This document shows positions 27,845-36,348 of a DNA stretch of 64,000 nt, one piece after another. Numbering within the stretch: the stretch's first letter is position 1; each line of letters opens with the position of its first letter. The stretch is from Azonexus sp. R2A61. GTDB lineage: Bacteria; Pseudomonadota; Gammaproteobacteria; Burkholderiales; Rhodocyclaceae. The translations under genes were made by a program, and so were the position numbers. The notes under the pieces were generated by a model. It had not been told where the DNA came from, made no database searches, and was given only the letters and a program-made list of their open reading frames with translations. The DNA is taken from positions 87,099 to 151,098 of the forward strand of contig NZ_JACBFO010000007.1 of assembly GCF_021401135.1 (NCBI RefSeq), written 5' to 3'.

Positions 27845-27879
27845 GATGACTCCACATCCATCAACTGCGGAGTTTCCCG

Positions 27880-28380
27880 ATGATCGTCACTGGCACCCAA
27901 GCCACGCTTTCCGCCTGGAATACCGGCAAAACCACCGATAACGGGCGGCAAACCGCTGCCGCCGCAGCGGCAAGTTTTACCGAACCAGTCAGCATTTCCA
28001 GTGCCGCCCGCCAGGCGCTGGCGGCCGACGGCGCGAGCAGTGCCATCGAGCAATACGCGATTCCGGGCTGGCTCGCCGATTTCGGGGTCTCCCTCAATGA
28101 CAAGCTTGGCACCAACGGCAACGGGGTCGCCGACAAATATCCGGAAGCCACCGCCGCCGCGCAGAGCGACCGCAAGGCCTATGCGCAGGGCATCGACAGC
28201 CATTACCGCTCGCTACTGGAGGACAACGGCATCACCGACACCGCCAGCCACTACCAGAACCTGATCGTCGATCAGGCGGCAAGCGAAAAGCTGCAGCAGC
28301 AGATGCTCGAGCGGATCAAGGCCGATCCGGCGCTGATGGCGCTGCTCCCCAGAATGGGCAAAGCACACCTGGTTGCCTAG
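27880..28380 (+). CDS. hypothetical protein with VSIS-x-AAR motif
   Basis: 166 residues starting MIVTGTQATLSAWNTGKTTD, no signal peptide or membrane helix. The motif FTEPVSISSAARQALAAD (about residues 33-50) is shared with the next gene and the one at 19749; a V-x-L/I-S-x-x-A pattern also occurs in FlgM-type anti-sigma factors and other flagella-linked proteins. The remainder is helical with a C-terminal KADPALMALLPRMGK. Ribosome site GGAG; a sigma-54-like promoter is just upstream. Function unknown. Confidence 0.65.
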   Translation: MIVTGTQATLSAWNTGKTTDNGRQTAAAAAASFTEPVSISSAARQALAADGASSAIEQYAIPGWLADFGVSLNDKLGTNGNGVADKYPEATAAAQSDRKAYAQGIDSHYRSLLEDNGITDTASHYQNLIVDQAASEKLQQQMLERIKADPALMALLPRMGKAHLVA

Positions 28381-28411
28381 CGCACAACATCGCCCGCATG
28401 AAGGAGCAAGC

Positions 28412-29044
28412 ATGATCGTCGACAGAAGCAGCCTGCCGTCCGGCATCCATGGCACGACCATCGGCGCGGTCCGTGCCGTCGGAACACTCAACGGGAACAA
28501 CGCCCCGGCAACGCTGGCCGACAAGGTCAGCATTTCCAACGCAGCCCGTGCCCTGCTCGCCAGCGAATCGGCGGCTAACGACCCGCGCCTGGCCGCGATC
28601 AAGGCAAAGCCGGCGCTCGAACGCAGCGCCGCCGATACCGAATACCTGCTGACCAACGACAAGCGCCTGGCCGAAATCAACGCCAAGGACCCACAAACCC
28701 TGACCGCCGACGAAATCGACTACATGCAGAAGGCCGCCGGCTTCGTGAACACCATGGCCAACCTGTCGGCCTCGGAAAAGGCCCTCTACGACGAGATGGT
28801 TGCCGCCGGCAACTACGACGCCGTCCAGGGCATGAACCTGATCGCGCTCGCCCGCCAGGGCATGGGCGGCCAGCAGGTGACGCTGCCGGACGGCAGCAGC
28901 TTCGATCCGACGAAAACCGAGATCACGCCGGAGAACATCCGCAAGCTTTTCGCACAGATGTTCGTCGACAGCGACGGCGCCTCGGCCCAGCGCCTGGGCG
29001 CGCTGGCCAGTTATCTGGAACGGCGATCGACGACCGGCGCCTGA
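28412..29044 (+). CDS. hypothetical protein with VSIS-x-AAR motif
   Basis: 210 residues starting MIVDRSSLPSGIHGTTIGAV, with AAGGAG 7 bases upstream of ATG 28412. It carries TLADKVSISNAARALLASES near residue 40, aligned with the motif of the preceding gene 31 bp upstream; both also begin MIV, suggesting paralogy. The C-terminal half includes LTADEIDYMQKAAGFVNTMA and VTLPDGSSFDP. No catalytic signature is visible. Probably an operon with 27880-28380. Confidence 0.65.
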   Translation: MIVDRSSLPSGIHGTTIGAVRAVGTLNGNNAPATLADKVSISNAARALLASESAANDPRLAAIKAKPALERSAADTEYLLTNDKRLAEINAKDPQTLTADEIDYMQKAAGFVNTMANLSASEKALYDEMVAAGNYDAVQGMNLIALARQGMGGQQVTLPDGSSFDPTKTEITPENIRKLFAQMFVDSDGASAQRLGALASYLERRSTTGA

Positions 29045-29099
29045 GCAAACCCGAATCGGCCGCCGCAAACGCCGGGCGACATCGTCGCCGGCAACGCCG

Positions 29100-29624
29100 T
29101 CAGTTCAGGCCGGGGCCGTAGTCGAGCGTATAAACCGCATCGCCCATCGAGGTTTCGGTGCTGCTCACCGCATAATCGGCGCGCTGACTGCACTGCCAGC
29201 CAGGCCGAGCGGGGTCGTTCGATTTGTTGTGGCAGGCGACGGGCTCGAGCCTGACTTCGCGCCACGAGGCTTTACCGTGTTTCCCTGCCGCATGGCGCGC
29301 AACGGCATCCCTGAACAGCGTTTCCTGGTGGGCTCGCGTTTTCGCCACCTGGTCCCGGGCCTCCTGCTCGCTCGGCCGGCCAGGCTGACTCCTGAAACGG
29401 TATTTGACAGTCCATTGGTACAGCGGCAGCGGGCTGGCGGCAGACGCAGATGCAGCCGATGTCTCCCGAGCCAGTGCGGCCCGCCGCATCCGTTCCTGGG
29501 TCTCGGCCATCGCCAGCTTTGTCCTGGATTCCGCCGCATCGCGGGCTTCATCCGCACGCTGGCGAGTTTCCTGTTCCCGTTTCCGGCGCGCCCGCTCATT
29601 CGCTTCCGTCTGGATGTCGGCCAT
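29100..29624 (-). CDS. hypothetical protein, charged N-terminal coiled coil
   Basis: 174 residues from ATG 29624. The first 50 are strongly charged and helical (ERARRKREQETRQRADEARD), followed by an Ala/Ser-rich linker and a C-terminal region with two cysteines (EPVACHNKS, GWQCSQRADY). No signal peptide. It is the last of three minus-strand genes of unknown function (29100-30899) and I do not recognise the family. Confidence 0.55.
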   Translation of the reverse strand: MADIQTEANERARRKREQETRQRADEARDAAESRTKLAMAETQERMRRAALARETSAASASAASPLPLYQWTVKYRFRSQPGRPSEQEARDQVAKTRAHQETLFRDAVARHAAGKHGKASWREVRLEPVACHNKSNDPARPGWQCSQRADYAVSSTETSMGDAVYTLDYGPGLN

Positions 29625-29669
29625 CGCCCGATCATGAATTCTGGATACGCGTGCGCTATTGCGCTGGAA

Positions 29670-30341
29670 TTAAGTCAGGCCTTCGGCAATCCCTTGCGCT
29701 GCCCAGTTGCCGTTCGATGCCCGGTTTTCCTCCTGCTCGCGGCGAAATTCCTCTTCTGCCGCAGCGCGTTGCGCGGCTTTTTCGGCTTGCTCGGCCGCGC
29801 GTTCGGCTTCCCGGAGCGGTGCTTCGATTTCCGCGATGGTCCGGGTCAGCGCTTCGTAACGACGCAGCGAAACCTCGTCGCCGTTCATCCGTGCCTGGTC
29901 GTACCAGTATTGCGCCTGCTTCATGTCCGAGGCTTCATAAATCTCGCCCAGACGACGCTGGGCCAGCACGTATTGCTGTCGGGCCGAGCGCGTGTACCAC
30001 GCGACCGCCTCACGCGGCGATTGCACCACGCCGGCTCCCTGCTCGTGGAGATAGCCCATGTTGTACTGCCCGACCCGGTTGCCATTCTCGGCCGACAGCT
30101 TCGTCCAGATCGCTGCGGCAGCAGGATTCTTCTTGACGCCTTGCCCGTTGAAGATCATTTCGCCGAGCAAGCGCTGCGCCTCGTCATCACCGCCATCGGC
30201 CAGCGGTGTCAGGATGCGCAGCGCCTCCGGGTATCGTTTGGCGCCCAGTGCTCCGATGCCGTCGGCCAGCGTGTTGGCAACGGCCGACGCGGGTAGCAGG
30301 CCGATCGCCAGACAGAGCAACATCCATCCGCTTTTCTTCAT
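29670..30341 (-). CDS. exported Sel1/TPR-like repeat protein
   Basis: 223 residues with a signal peptide (MKKSGWMLLCLAIGLLPASAVAN, likely cut after AVA). It then has Sel1-type repeats: DEAQRLLGEMIFNGQGVKKN, GQYNMGYLHEQGAGVVQSPR, and REAVAWYTRSARQQYVLAQR, ending in a coiled coil rich in Glu and Ala (REAERAAEQAEKAAQRAAAE). Probably a periplasmic protein-interaction scaffold. Ribosome site AGGGAACGATG-type. Partner unknown. Confidence 0.7.
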   Translation of the reverse strand: MKKSGWMLLCLAIGLLPASAVANTLADGIGALGAKRYPEALRILTPLADGGDDEAQRLLGEMIFNGQGVKKNPAAAAIWTKLSAENGNRVGQYNMGYLHEQGAGVVQSPREAVAWYTRSARQQYVLAQRRLGEIYEASDMKQAQYWYDQARMNGDEVSLRRYEALTRTIAEIEAPLREAERAAEQAEKAAQRAAAEEEFRREQEENRASNGNWAAQGIAEGLT

Positions 30342-30359
30342 CGTTCCCTCGTTGACCGG

Positions 30360-30899
30360 TCAGAACGGTTCGTTCGGTTTTTTCGCCGACTTGGCCAATT
30401 CCGCCTGACGGTTCGCCGCTTCCTGCGCTCGGCAAAGATTGGCGGCATGAATGAATGCGTTGGCCAATCGTGATTGCATCGACTCATCGAGCGTATCGAA
30501 CTGCAACATCCAGGTGAAGACCTTGGCGATCTCTCGCTGCTCGGGCAACAGCGCCGCAATCGTCGCTCGATCGCCATTCATCACTTTTGTGACAACAGGT
30601 CCCTGAATAGCGTCAAAACTGCGCTTGCCAGCCGCAGTGATCTTTTTGGCACCAGCGATGGTTGTGATGGCATTTTTCGACCGGTCATCCGACAGATCGG
30701 CCAGAGATCCGTCGTACACCATGAAATGCACCGCATCGTAATCGACGATGTTGGTATTTGCAGACACGACAGAAAATCTGCAGCCGTCGAAGAAAGCTTC
30801 ATAACGGTAACGGGTCTTGTAATCGGGCCTGTCCGGAAACATGGAATTTGGATTGGCATGCAGGCCGATTTCGCGCAATTTTTCGACGATCACCGCCAA
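30360..30899 (-). CDS. hypothetical protein, start uncertain
   Basis: Open frame of 179 codons ending AKSAKKPNEPF. No ATG starts it; a TTG at 30899, GTG at 30893 or ATG at 30842 are possible, and an in-frame stop lies at 30939-30941. The body includes YEAFFDGCRFSVVSANTNIV and VFTWMLQFDTLDESMQSRLA, which looks like a real protein but is not recognised. The missing good start suggests N-terminal loss or a frameshift. It precedes the Sel1-like gene by 18 bp. Confidence 0.45.
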   Translation of the reverse strand: MAVIVEKLREIGLHANPNSMFPDRPDYKTRYRYEAFFDGCRFSVVSANTNIVDYDAVHFMVYDGSLADLSDDRSKNAITTIAGAKKITAAGKRSFDAIQGPVVTKVMNGDRATIAALLPEQREIAKVFTWMLQFDTLDESMQSRLANAFIHAANLCRAQEAANRQAELAKSAKKPNEPF

Positions 30900-31021
30900 A
30901 CGGCGGCTTTCGCAAGATTCTATCGAAGCCGAACGCCTTCATGTCGAGCTAACCCCGACCAATCCTTGGCCGAAGAAAGGCTCGGGATGACGACGAATTG
31001 CCGGCACGCCGGACGACGCGA

Positions 31022-32479
31022 TCAACCGCCCGCGATTTCCCCCAGGACTGCCGCCAGCAGCCTTGCGCAATGCCCCACCGACGCCACCTCGACGCGCTCG
31101 CCCGGCGCATGCGCGCCGTGGATGGTCGGGCCGAAGGAGACGATGTCGAGGCCCGGATACTTGGCGCCGATCAGCCCGCATTCGAGGCCGGCGTGGATCA
31201 CCTGGACCGTCGAATCACCGCCGAAATCGCGCTTGAACACCGCCTGACAGGTCTGCAGCAGCGCCGAGCCGGGATTCGGCGCCCAGCCCGGATACTGGCC
31301 GGATTTTTCGGCCACCGTGCCGGACAGCGCGAACAGGCTGACGATCTCGTCGGCCAGCGCATCGGCCGCGCGGTCGACCAGCGAACGGACCATGAAATTG
31401 CAGTAGCCGGCTTCCGGCGTCAGTTCGACGATGCCGAGATTGTTCGAAGTTTCGACGACGCCCGCCACCTGCCGGCTGACCCGTTTGACGCCGTGCGGCG
31501 CGGCGTGCAGCGAGGCCAGCCAGACGAACTGTTCCTCGGCCCCGAGCACCGTCTGCGCCTCGGCCGTTTCGGACGACAGTTCGACGCCGTCGTCGACACC
31601 GCGCAAGCGTTCGCGCAGTTCGGCCTGATGGCCGGCCAGCCAGGCATCCAGGGGGCCGGCATCGGGCAGCGCCAGCACGGCGAAAGCCTCGCGCGGCAGC
31701 GCATTGCGCGCCGTGCCGCCATGCAGCGACACCAGCCGGTACGGCAGGACGCCGGCCAGATCGTGCAGCGCGGTGACCAGCAGCTTGATCGCATTGCCGC
31801 GCTCTTCGTGGATGTTCACGCCGGAATGGCCGCCGCGCAGACCGCGCAGCGCGATCCGGCGCACCGTCCAGCCGGCCGGCAGCGGCTCGGCATCGCCGTC
31901 GCGGCGCACGTCGACGTCCAGCCCGCCGGCGCAGCCGAGATAGAACTCGCCCCAGGCTTCGGTATCGAGGTTGAGCATCAGGCTGGCGTCGAGCAGGCCC
32001 GCTTCGAGGCCGCGCGCGCCGCCCATGCCGGCTTCCTCGTCGACGGTGAGCAGCGCTTCCAGCGGCCCGTGGCGCAGGGTTTCGTCCGCCAGCGCGGCGA
32101 GGATCAGCGCCACGCCGATGCCGTTGTCGGCGCCCAGCGTCGTCTGCTCGGCGATCAGCCAGCCGTCGCGCAGCACCGGCACGATGGCGTCGCGCGAGAA
32201 ATCGTGCGCGCTGTCGGCGTTCTTCTGGCAGACCATGTCGAGGTGCGCCTGCAGCACGACGGTCGGCGCGTGCTCGCAGCCGGGCGTCGCCGGCTTCTTC
32301 AAAATCAGGTTGCCGGCGCGGTCGACCGTGGCAGACAGGGATTTCTCCTCCGCCCAGGCCCGCAAACGGTCGCGCAGTGCGGCTTCGGCCTTGGATGCAC
32401 GCGGTATCGCACAGAGCGTCGCAAAATGGCGCCAGACCGCGGTATCGGGCAGTTGCGTCCAGGGGGAAGGATGGGACAT
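31022..32479 (-). CDS. pepD: aminoacyl-histidine dipeptidase (cytosol nonspecific dipeptidase)
   Basis: M20 dizinc peptidase for X-His and other dipeptides. The 485-residue protein contains VVLQAHLDMVCQ (metal His), TTLGADNGIGVAL (bridging Asp), LLTVDEEAGMGGARG (catalytic Glu) and LRGGHSGVNIHEERGNAIKL, all PepD hallmarks, with C-terminal GPTIHGAHAPGERVE. Length is as expected. It is divergent from the deoxyribosyltransferase gene across 109 bp. Confidence 0.95.
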   Translation of the reverse strand: MSHPSPWTQLPDTAVWRHFATLCAIPRASKAEAALRDRLRAWAEEKSLSATVDRAGNLILKKPATPGCEHAPTVVLQAHLDMVCQKNADSAHDFSRDAIVPVLRDGWLIAEQTTLGADNGIGVALILAALADETLRHGPLEALLTVDEEAGMGGARGLEAGLLDASLMLNLDTEAWGEFYLGCAGGLDVDVRRDGDAEPLPAGWTVRRIALRGLRGGHSGVNIHEERGNAIKLLVTALHDLAGVLPYRLVSLHGGTARNALPREAFAVLALPDAGPLDAWLAGHQAELRERLRGVDDGVELSSETAEAQTVLGAEEQFVWLASLHAAPHGVKRVSRQVAGVVETSNNLGIVELTPEAGYCNFMVRSLVDRAADALADEIVSLFALSGTVAEKSGQYPGWAPNPGSALLQTCQAVFKRDFGGDSTVQVIHAGLECGLIGAKYPGLDIVSFGPTIHGAHAPGERVEVASVGHCARLLAAVLGEIAGG

Positions 32480-32588
32480 CGTGAAACTCCGGCGAATTCG
32501 TCAAACGCCGCAGCTTACCGGCGAAGCGGCCTGCGGTCGACGGCCTCGGACCGCTAGAATCCGGCTTTTCGCCCACCTCGTTCACGTC

Positions 32589-33086
32589 ATGAAAATCTAT
32601 CTCGCCGGCCCCGACGTTTTCCGTCCCGACGCCCTCGCCCACTTTGCCGATGCTCGCGCCTTGCTCGCCGCCCACGGCCATCAGGCGCTGGTCCCGCTGG
32701 ACAACGAGGAAACCACGGCCAGCGGCATCTACGCCGCCAACCTCGGCCTGATCCGGCAGGCCGACGCGGTGCTCGCCAACCTCAATCCGTTTCGCGGCAG
32801 CGAACCCGATGCCGGCACCGCCTTCGAAGTCGGCTTCGCGCTGGCGCTCGGCTTGCCGGTGATCGGCTATCTCGACGACGCGCGGCCGCAGATCGTCAAG
32901 CTGGCCGAACGCCAGGGCGGCGAACTGGCCCGACACAACGGCCGGCCGGTCGATGCCGACGGCCTCGGCGTCGAGGATTTCGGCCTGCCGCTCAACCTGA
33001 TGCTGGCCGTCCCCTGTCCGATCGTCGAAGGCCGGCTGGCCGCCGCGCTGCAGGCGCTTGACGCGCGTTTTCCGGCAGCGACCTGA
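32589..33086 (+). CDS. nucleoside 2-deoxyribosyltransferase family protein
   Basis: 165 residues starting MKIYLAGPDVFRPDALAHFA; the IYLAGP-x-VF opening, VLANLNPFRGSEPDAGTAFE (catalytic Glu in GTAFEVG) and PVIGYLDD fit the N-deoxyribosyltransferase/hydrolase fold. Such proteins exchange or hydrolyse 2'-deoxynucleosides, often for nucleotide clean-up or salvage. Stands alone; pepD is divergent and the MFS gene is convergent. Confidence 0.85.
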   Translation: MKIYLAGPDVFRPDALAHFADARALLAAHGHQALVPLDNEETTASGIYAANLGLIRQADAVLANLNPFRGSEPDAGTAFEVGFALALGLPVIGYLDDARPQIVKLAERQGGELARHNGRPVDADGLGVEDFGLPLNLMLAVPCPIVEGRLAAALQALDARFPAAT

Positions 33087-33170
33087 GCCGCTCGAACATC
33101 GCGCCGGCGTTCGGCAATCCGCGTTACGGGCGGTCGGGAGCGGCGTCGTTCGGCGCCGCCGCGCCAGCGT

Positions 33171-34337
33171 TCAATCGCGCCGTTCGCGGATCGCCAGCAA
33201 GGCAGCCAGCGCCAGCAAGCTGAGCAGCGACGAGACCAGCAAGGCCGACAGCGGCCCGCCGGCATCGAGCAGCAGCGCAAACAGCAGCGGCGCGGCGGCC
33301 TGGGCCAGACGCTGGGCGAGCGCCAGCCTTCCCTGCAAGGCGCCATAGCCCTGCGCACCGAACAGATGCAAGGGAATCACGCCCTTGGCGATGGTCAGCA
33401 TGCCGTTGCCGATACCGTGCAGCGCGGCGAACACCATCGCCACCGGCAGACCGACGCCACCCAGCGCAAGCACCGCCGCGCCGAGCGGATGCAGGGCGCT
33501 GGCCAGCCGGCCCGAACGCAGCGGCGGCAGATGACCGCTGCGGGCCACGGCAAATTCGGCCAGCCGCCCGGCCACCTGCGCCGGGCCGACGACGGCCGCC
33601 GCGGCGAGCACCCCGGCCAGCGGCAACCCCAGCGCCAGCAACACACCGGGCAGATGCGACGCCAGGGCCGAGGTCACGAACGCCGTCATCGCGCTGAACG
33701 CAACCAGCAACCAGAAGGTTCTGCCGCGATGCGTCGGCGAAGCTGCCGCCGGCACCGCTGCCACTGCTGCGGTCGACGCCGCAAGCGGCACAAAACGCCA
33801 GTACAACGGCAGGGCCAGGCAAAGATTGATCGCTGCCCAGACAAAACAGGCCTCGCGCCAGCCCCAGGCGGCGACCAGCCAGCCGGTCAGCGGCCAGCCC
33901 AGCGTGCTGGCAAAACCGCCGAGCAGCGTGATGCCGGTGATCGGCCCGCGCGCAGCCGTTCCGTGCAGACGGACCAGCGCGGCAAACGCCGCGTCGTACA
34001 GCCCGCAGCCCATGCCCAGCCCGAGCAGCAGCCAGCCGGCAAACAAGGTCGCCGGCCCCGGCGCGCTGCCGAGCACGCACAGTGCGGCGGCAATGATCAG
34101 GCTGGACACGCACAACACGCCGCGGCCGCCGACCCGGTCGATGTGCCTGCCCAGCAGCGGCCCGACACCGCCCATCAACAGCAGGGCCGCCGAGAACGCA
34201 CCATAGACGCTGGCCGGCGACAGCCCGAGCGATTCGGCCTGAGGCCGGGCCACGATGGCGATCAGGTAGGTCGTCGATGCCCAGGCGATCAGTTGCGCAA
34301 CGCCGATCGCCACGATTTGACGCAGCAGCGGCGTCAT
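33171..34337 (-). CDS. MFS transporter
   Basis: 388 residues, about 12 hydrophobic helices, starting MTPLLRQIVAIGVAQLIAWA. The loop-2 MFS motif appears as GPLLGRHIDRVGGRGVL. GITLLGGFASTLGWPLTGWL and the second-half ALHGIGNGMLTIAKGVIPLH are typical of a drug/metabolite MFS subfamily. Substrate unknown. It is convergent with the deoxyribosyltransferase and faces away from nothing obvious; the cysteine desulfurase terminator lies upstream. Confidence 0.85.
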   Translation of the reverse strand: MTPLLRQIVAIGVAQLIAWASTTYLIAIVARPQAESLGLSPASVYGAFSAALLLMGGVGPLLGRHIDRVGGRGVLCVSSLIIAAALCVLGSAPGPATLFAGWLLLGLGMGCGLYDAAFAALVRLHGTAARGPITGITLLGGFASTLGWPLTGWLVAAWGWREACFVWAAINLCLALPLYWRFVPLAASTAAVAAVPAAASPTHRGRTFWLLVAFSAMTAFVTSALASHLPGVLLALGLPLAGVLAAAAVVGPAQVAGRLAEFAVARSGHLPPLRSGRLASALHPLGAAVLALGGVGLPVAMVFAALHGIGNGMLTIAKGVIPLHLFGAQGYGALQGRLALAQRLAQAAAPLLFALLLDAGGPLSALLVSSLLSLLALAALLAIRERRD

Positions 34338-34450
34338 GCCGGGCTGCGCCGAAAGAGGCCGGCAAGGTCGGAAAAAGGATGCATGGGCGAATTGTCCGGA
34401 TAAGACGCGCAGTCCGGCAACAAGCTTTTTTATGGCGCCACCGCGCGCAC

Positions 34451-34480
34451 CCCAAAAAAACGGGCGCCGCAGCGCCCGTG
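34451..34480 (-). terminator. intrinsic terminator of the encapsulin operon
   Basis: On the minus strand CGGGCGC, loop TGCG, GCGCCCG is followed by a run of seven T. It lies 20 bases after the stop of the cysteine desulfurase gene, closing the encapsulin transcription unit. Confidence 0.85.
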
Positions 34481-34500
34481 GGTGAACCGCCAGTGGCCGC

Positions 34501-36348
34501 TCAGCGTCGGCCGTTGGCCAAACGTTTGACGACGACCAGCAGGCGGTCGATTTCCTCGCAGGTGTTGTAGAACGCCAGCGACGGCCGCACCGTCTGTTCG
34601 ACGCCGAAACGACGCAGGATCGGCTGCGCGCAGTGATGCCCGGAGCGCACGGCGATGCCTTCCTCGTTGAGCGCCTTGCCGACTTCCTCGGTCGAGTAGC
34701 CGGCCAGCACGAAGGACGCCACGCTGGCCTTGTCCGCCGCCGTGCCGATCAGGCGCACACCGGGAATCGCAGACAGCCCGCGCATCGCATAAACCAGCAG
34801 ATCGTGCTCGTAGCGGGCGATGTTCTCCAGGCCGATGCGCTCGACGTAATCGAGCGCCGCGCCCAGACCGACCGCGTCGGCGATGTTGCCGGTGCCCGCT
34901 TCGAACTTGTTCGGTGCCGGCTGGAACAGCGTCTTCTCGAAGGTCACGTCGGCGATCATGTTGCCGCCACCCTGCCAGGGCGGCATCTGCTCCAGGATCG
35001 CCTTCTTGCCGTAAACCACGCCGATGCCGGTCGGGCCGAAAATCTTGTGGCCCGAGAACACGAAGAAATCCGCGTCCAGCGCCTGCACGTTCACCCGCAG
35101 ATGCGACACCGACTGCGCGCCGTCGACCAGCACCTTGGCGCCGGCCGCGTGGGCCATGTCGATCACCTGCTTAATCGGCGTCACCGTGCCCAGCGCGTTC
35201 GAGACCTGCGTCACCGAAACGAGCTTGACCTTCGGCCCGAGCAGCTTCTGGTACTCGTCCAGACGCAGCTGGCCGGTGTCGTCGACCGGGATGACCTTGA
35301 TCTTGGCGCCGACCTGCGCCGCCAGTTGCTGCCAGGGGACGATGTTGGCGTGGTGTTCGAGCAGCGAGACGATGATCTCGTCGCCCTCGACTATGTTCTG
35401 CACGCCCCAGGTCTTGGCGACCAGGTTGATGGCTTCCGTCGCGCCGCGCACGAAGATGATCTCGTCGCTGGAACCGGCGCCGAGGAAGCGTTGCACCTTG
35501 TTGCGCGCGGCTTCGTAGGCGTCGGTGGCACGCGCCGCCAGTTCATGCGCCGCTCGGTGAATGTTGGAATTCTCGTGGGCGTAGAAGTAGGCGAGGCGGT
35601 CGATGACGGATTGCGGCTTCTGCGTCGTCGCGGCGTTGTCGAACCAGACCAGCGGCTTGCCGTTCACCCGCTCCTGCAGGATCGGGAAGTCGCGGCGGAC
35701 GGCGTTGACGTCGAAGGGCGGTCGCGCACTCGGTGCAATTTCCGGCTCCCGCGCCGTGGCGTCGAGGAAATAGAAATTGCCCGAATGTTGCGGTCGACCG
35801 TGGAAATCGTCCGTTTTCCGTTCGCCGGCAATCTCGGCCAGCAAGGCATGCAGTTCGCCGTCGCCCGGCAAACCGAATGGCTGCGCGACAACGCGGTTTT
35901 CCGGCACCTTGGGCGCGGCCGCCTGCTGATAGGGACTGGCTTCGCCGAGGAAATAGTACGGCGAGCCGGGAACCGAAACAGGCAAAGTCAGCGGCAGGCT
36001 GTCGATGAAGCTGCTCGGCGGCTGCGGCGGCGCCACCGGCGGCAAGGCGGCCGCGTAGGCTTCCGGCACGCCGAGTTCGCCACCGCCACCACCGACCGGA
36101 TCGACCGGGTCCGGCGCCACCGGCACCGGTGCCACGCTCGGGCCAGACTGGATCAGGCTGGGCTCCGGCGCTGGCGTGCTGCCGGCAGCAAGCGAGCTTG
36201 GCAGATCGAAAGACGGCAACGCGGCCCCCGGCAAGGCGCGGAAGAATTCCGAGGCCAGCCGGCCAAGCGTGGCTTCATCCGGGATGCCGGGCACAGGCGC
36301 GCCGGACAGCCCTTCGACGCCCTTACTTGTAGGTGTCGGGATAGTCAT
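34501..36348 (-). CDS. family 2A encapsulin cargo cysteine desulfurase
   Basis: SufS-type PLP enzyme that removes sulfur from cysteine as enzyme-bound persulfide. The catalytic domain (about residues 212-615) has EHHANIVPW, SGHKIFGPTG with Schiff-base Lys435, and RSGHHCAQP with catalytic Cys573. In front is a roughly 210-residue Pro/Ala-rich extension with islands ATLGRLASEFFRALPG (27-41), SPYYFLGEAS (129-138) and GNFYFLDA (190-197). In characterised family 2A encapsulins such an extension loads the enzyme into the shell. ATG 36348 overlaps the shell gene by 26 bp. An 18-bp copy of the window palindrome (35788-35805) lies in the extension. Confidence 0.93.
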   Translation of the reverse strand: MTIPTPTSKGVEGLSGAPVPGIPDEATLGRLASEFFRALPGAALPSFDLPSSLAAGSTPAPEPSLIQSGPSVAPVPVAPDPVDPVGGGGGELGVPEAYAAALPPVAPPQPPSSFIDSLPLTLPVSVPGSPYYFLGEASPYQQAAAPKVPENRVVAQPFGLPGDGELHALLAEIAGERKTDDFHGRPQHSGNFYFLDATAREPEIAPSARPPFDVNAVRRDFPILQERVNGKPLVWFDNAATTQKPQSVIDRLAYFYAHENSNIHRAAHELAARATDAYEAARNKVQRFLGAGSSDEIIFVRGATEAINLVAKTWGVQNIVEGDEIIVSLLEHHANIVPWQQLAAQVGAKIKVIPVDDTGQLRLDEYQKLLGPKVKLVSVTQVSNALGTVTPIKQVIDMAHAAGAKVLVDGAQSVSHLRVNVQALDADFFVFSGHKIFGPTGIGVVYGKKAILEQMPPWQGGGNMIADVTFEKTLFQPAPNKFEAGTGNIADAVGLGAALDYVERIGLENIARYEHDLLVYAMRGLSAIPGVRLIGTAADKASVASFVLAGYSTEEVGKALNEEGIAVRSGHHCAQPILRRFGVEQTVRPSLAFYNTCEEIDRLLVVVKRLANGRR

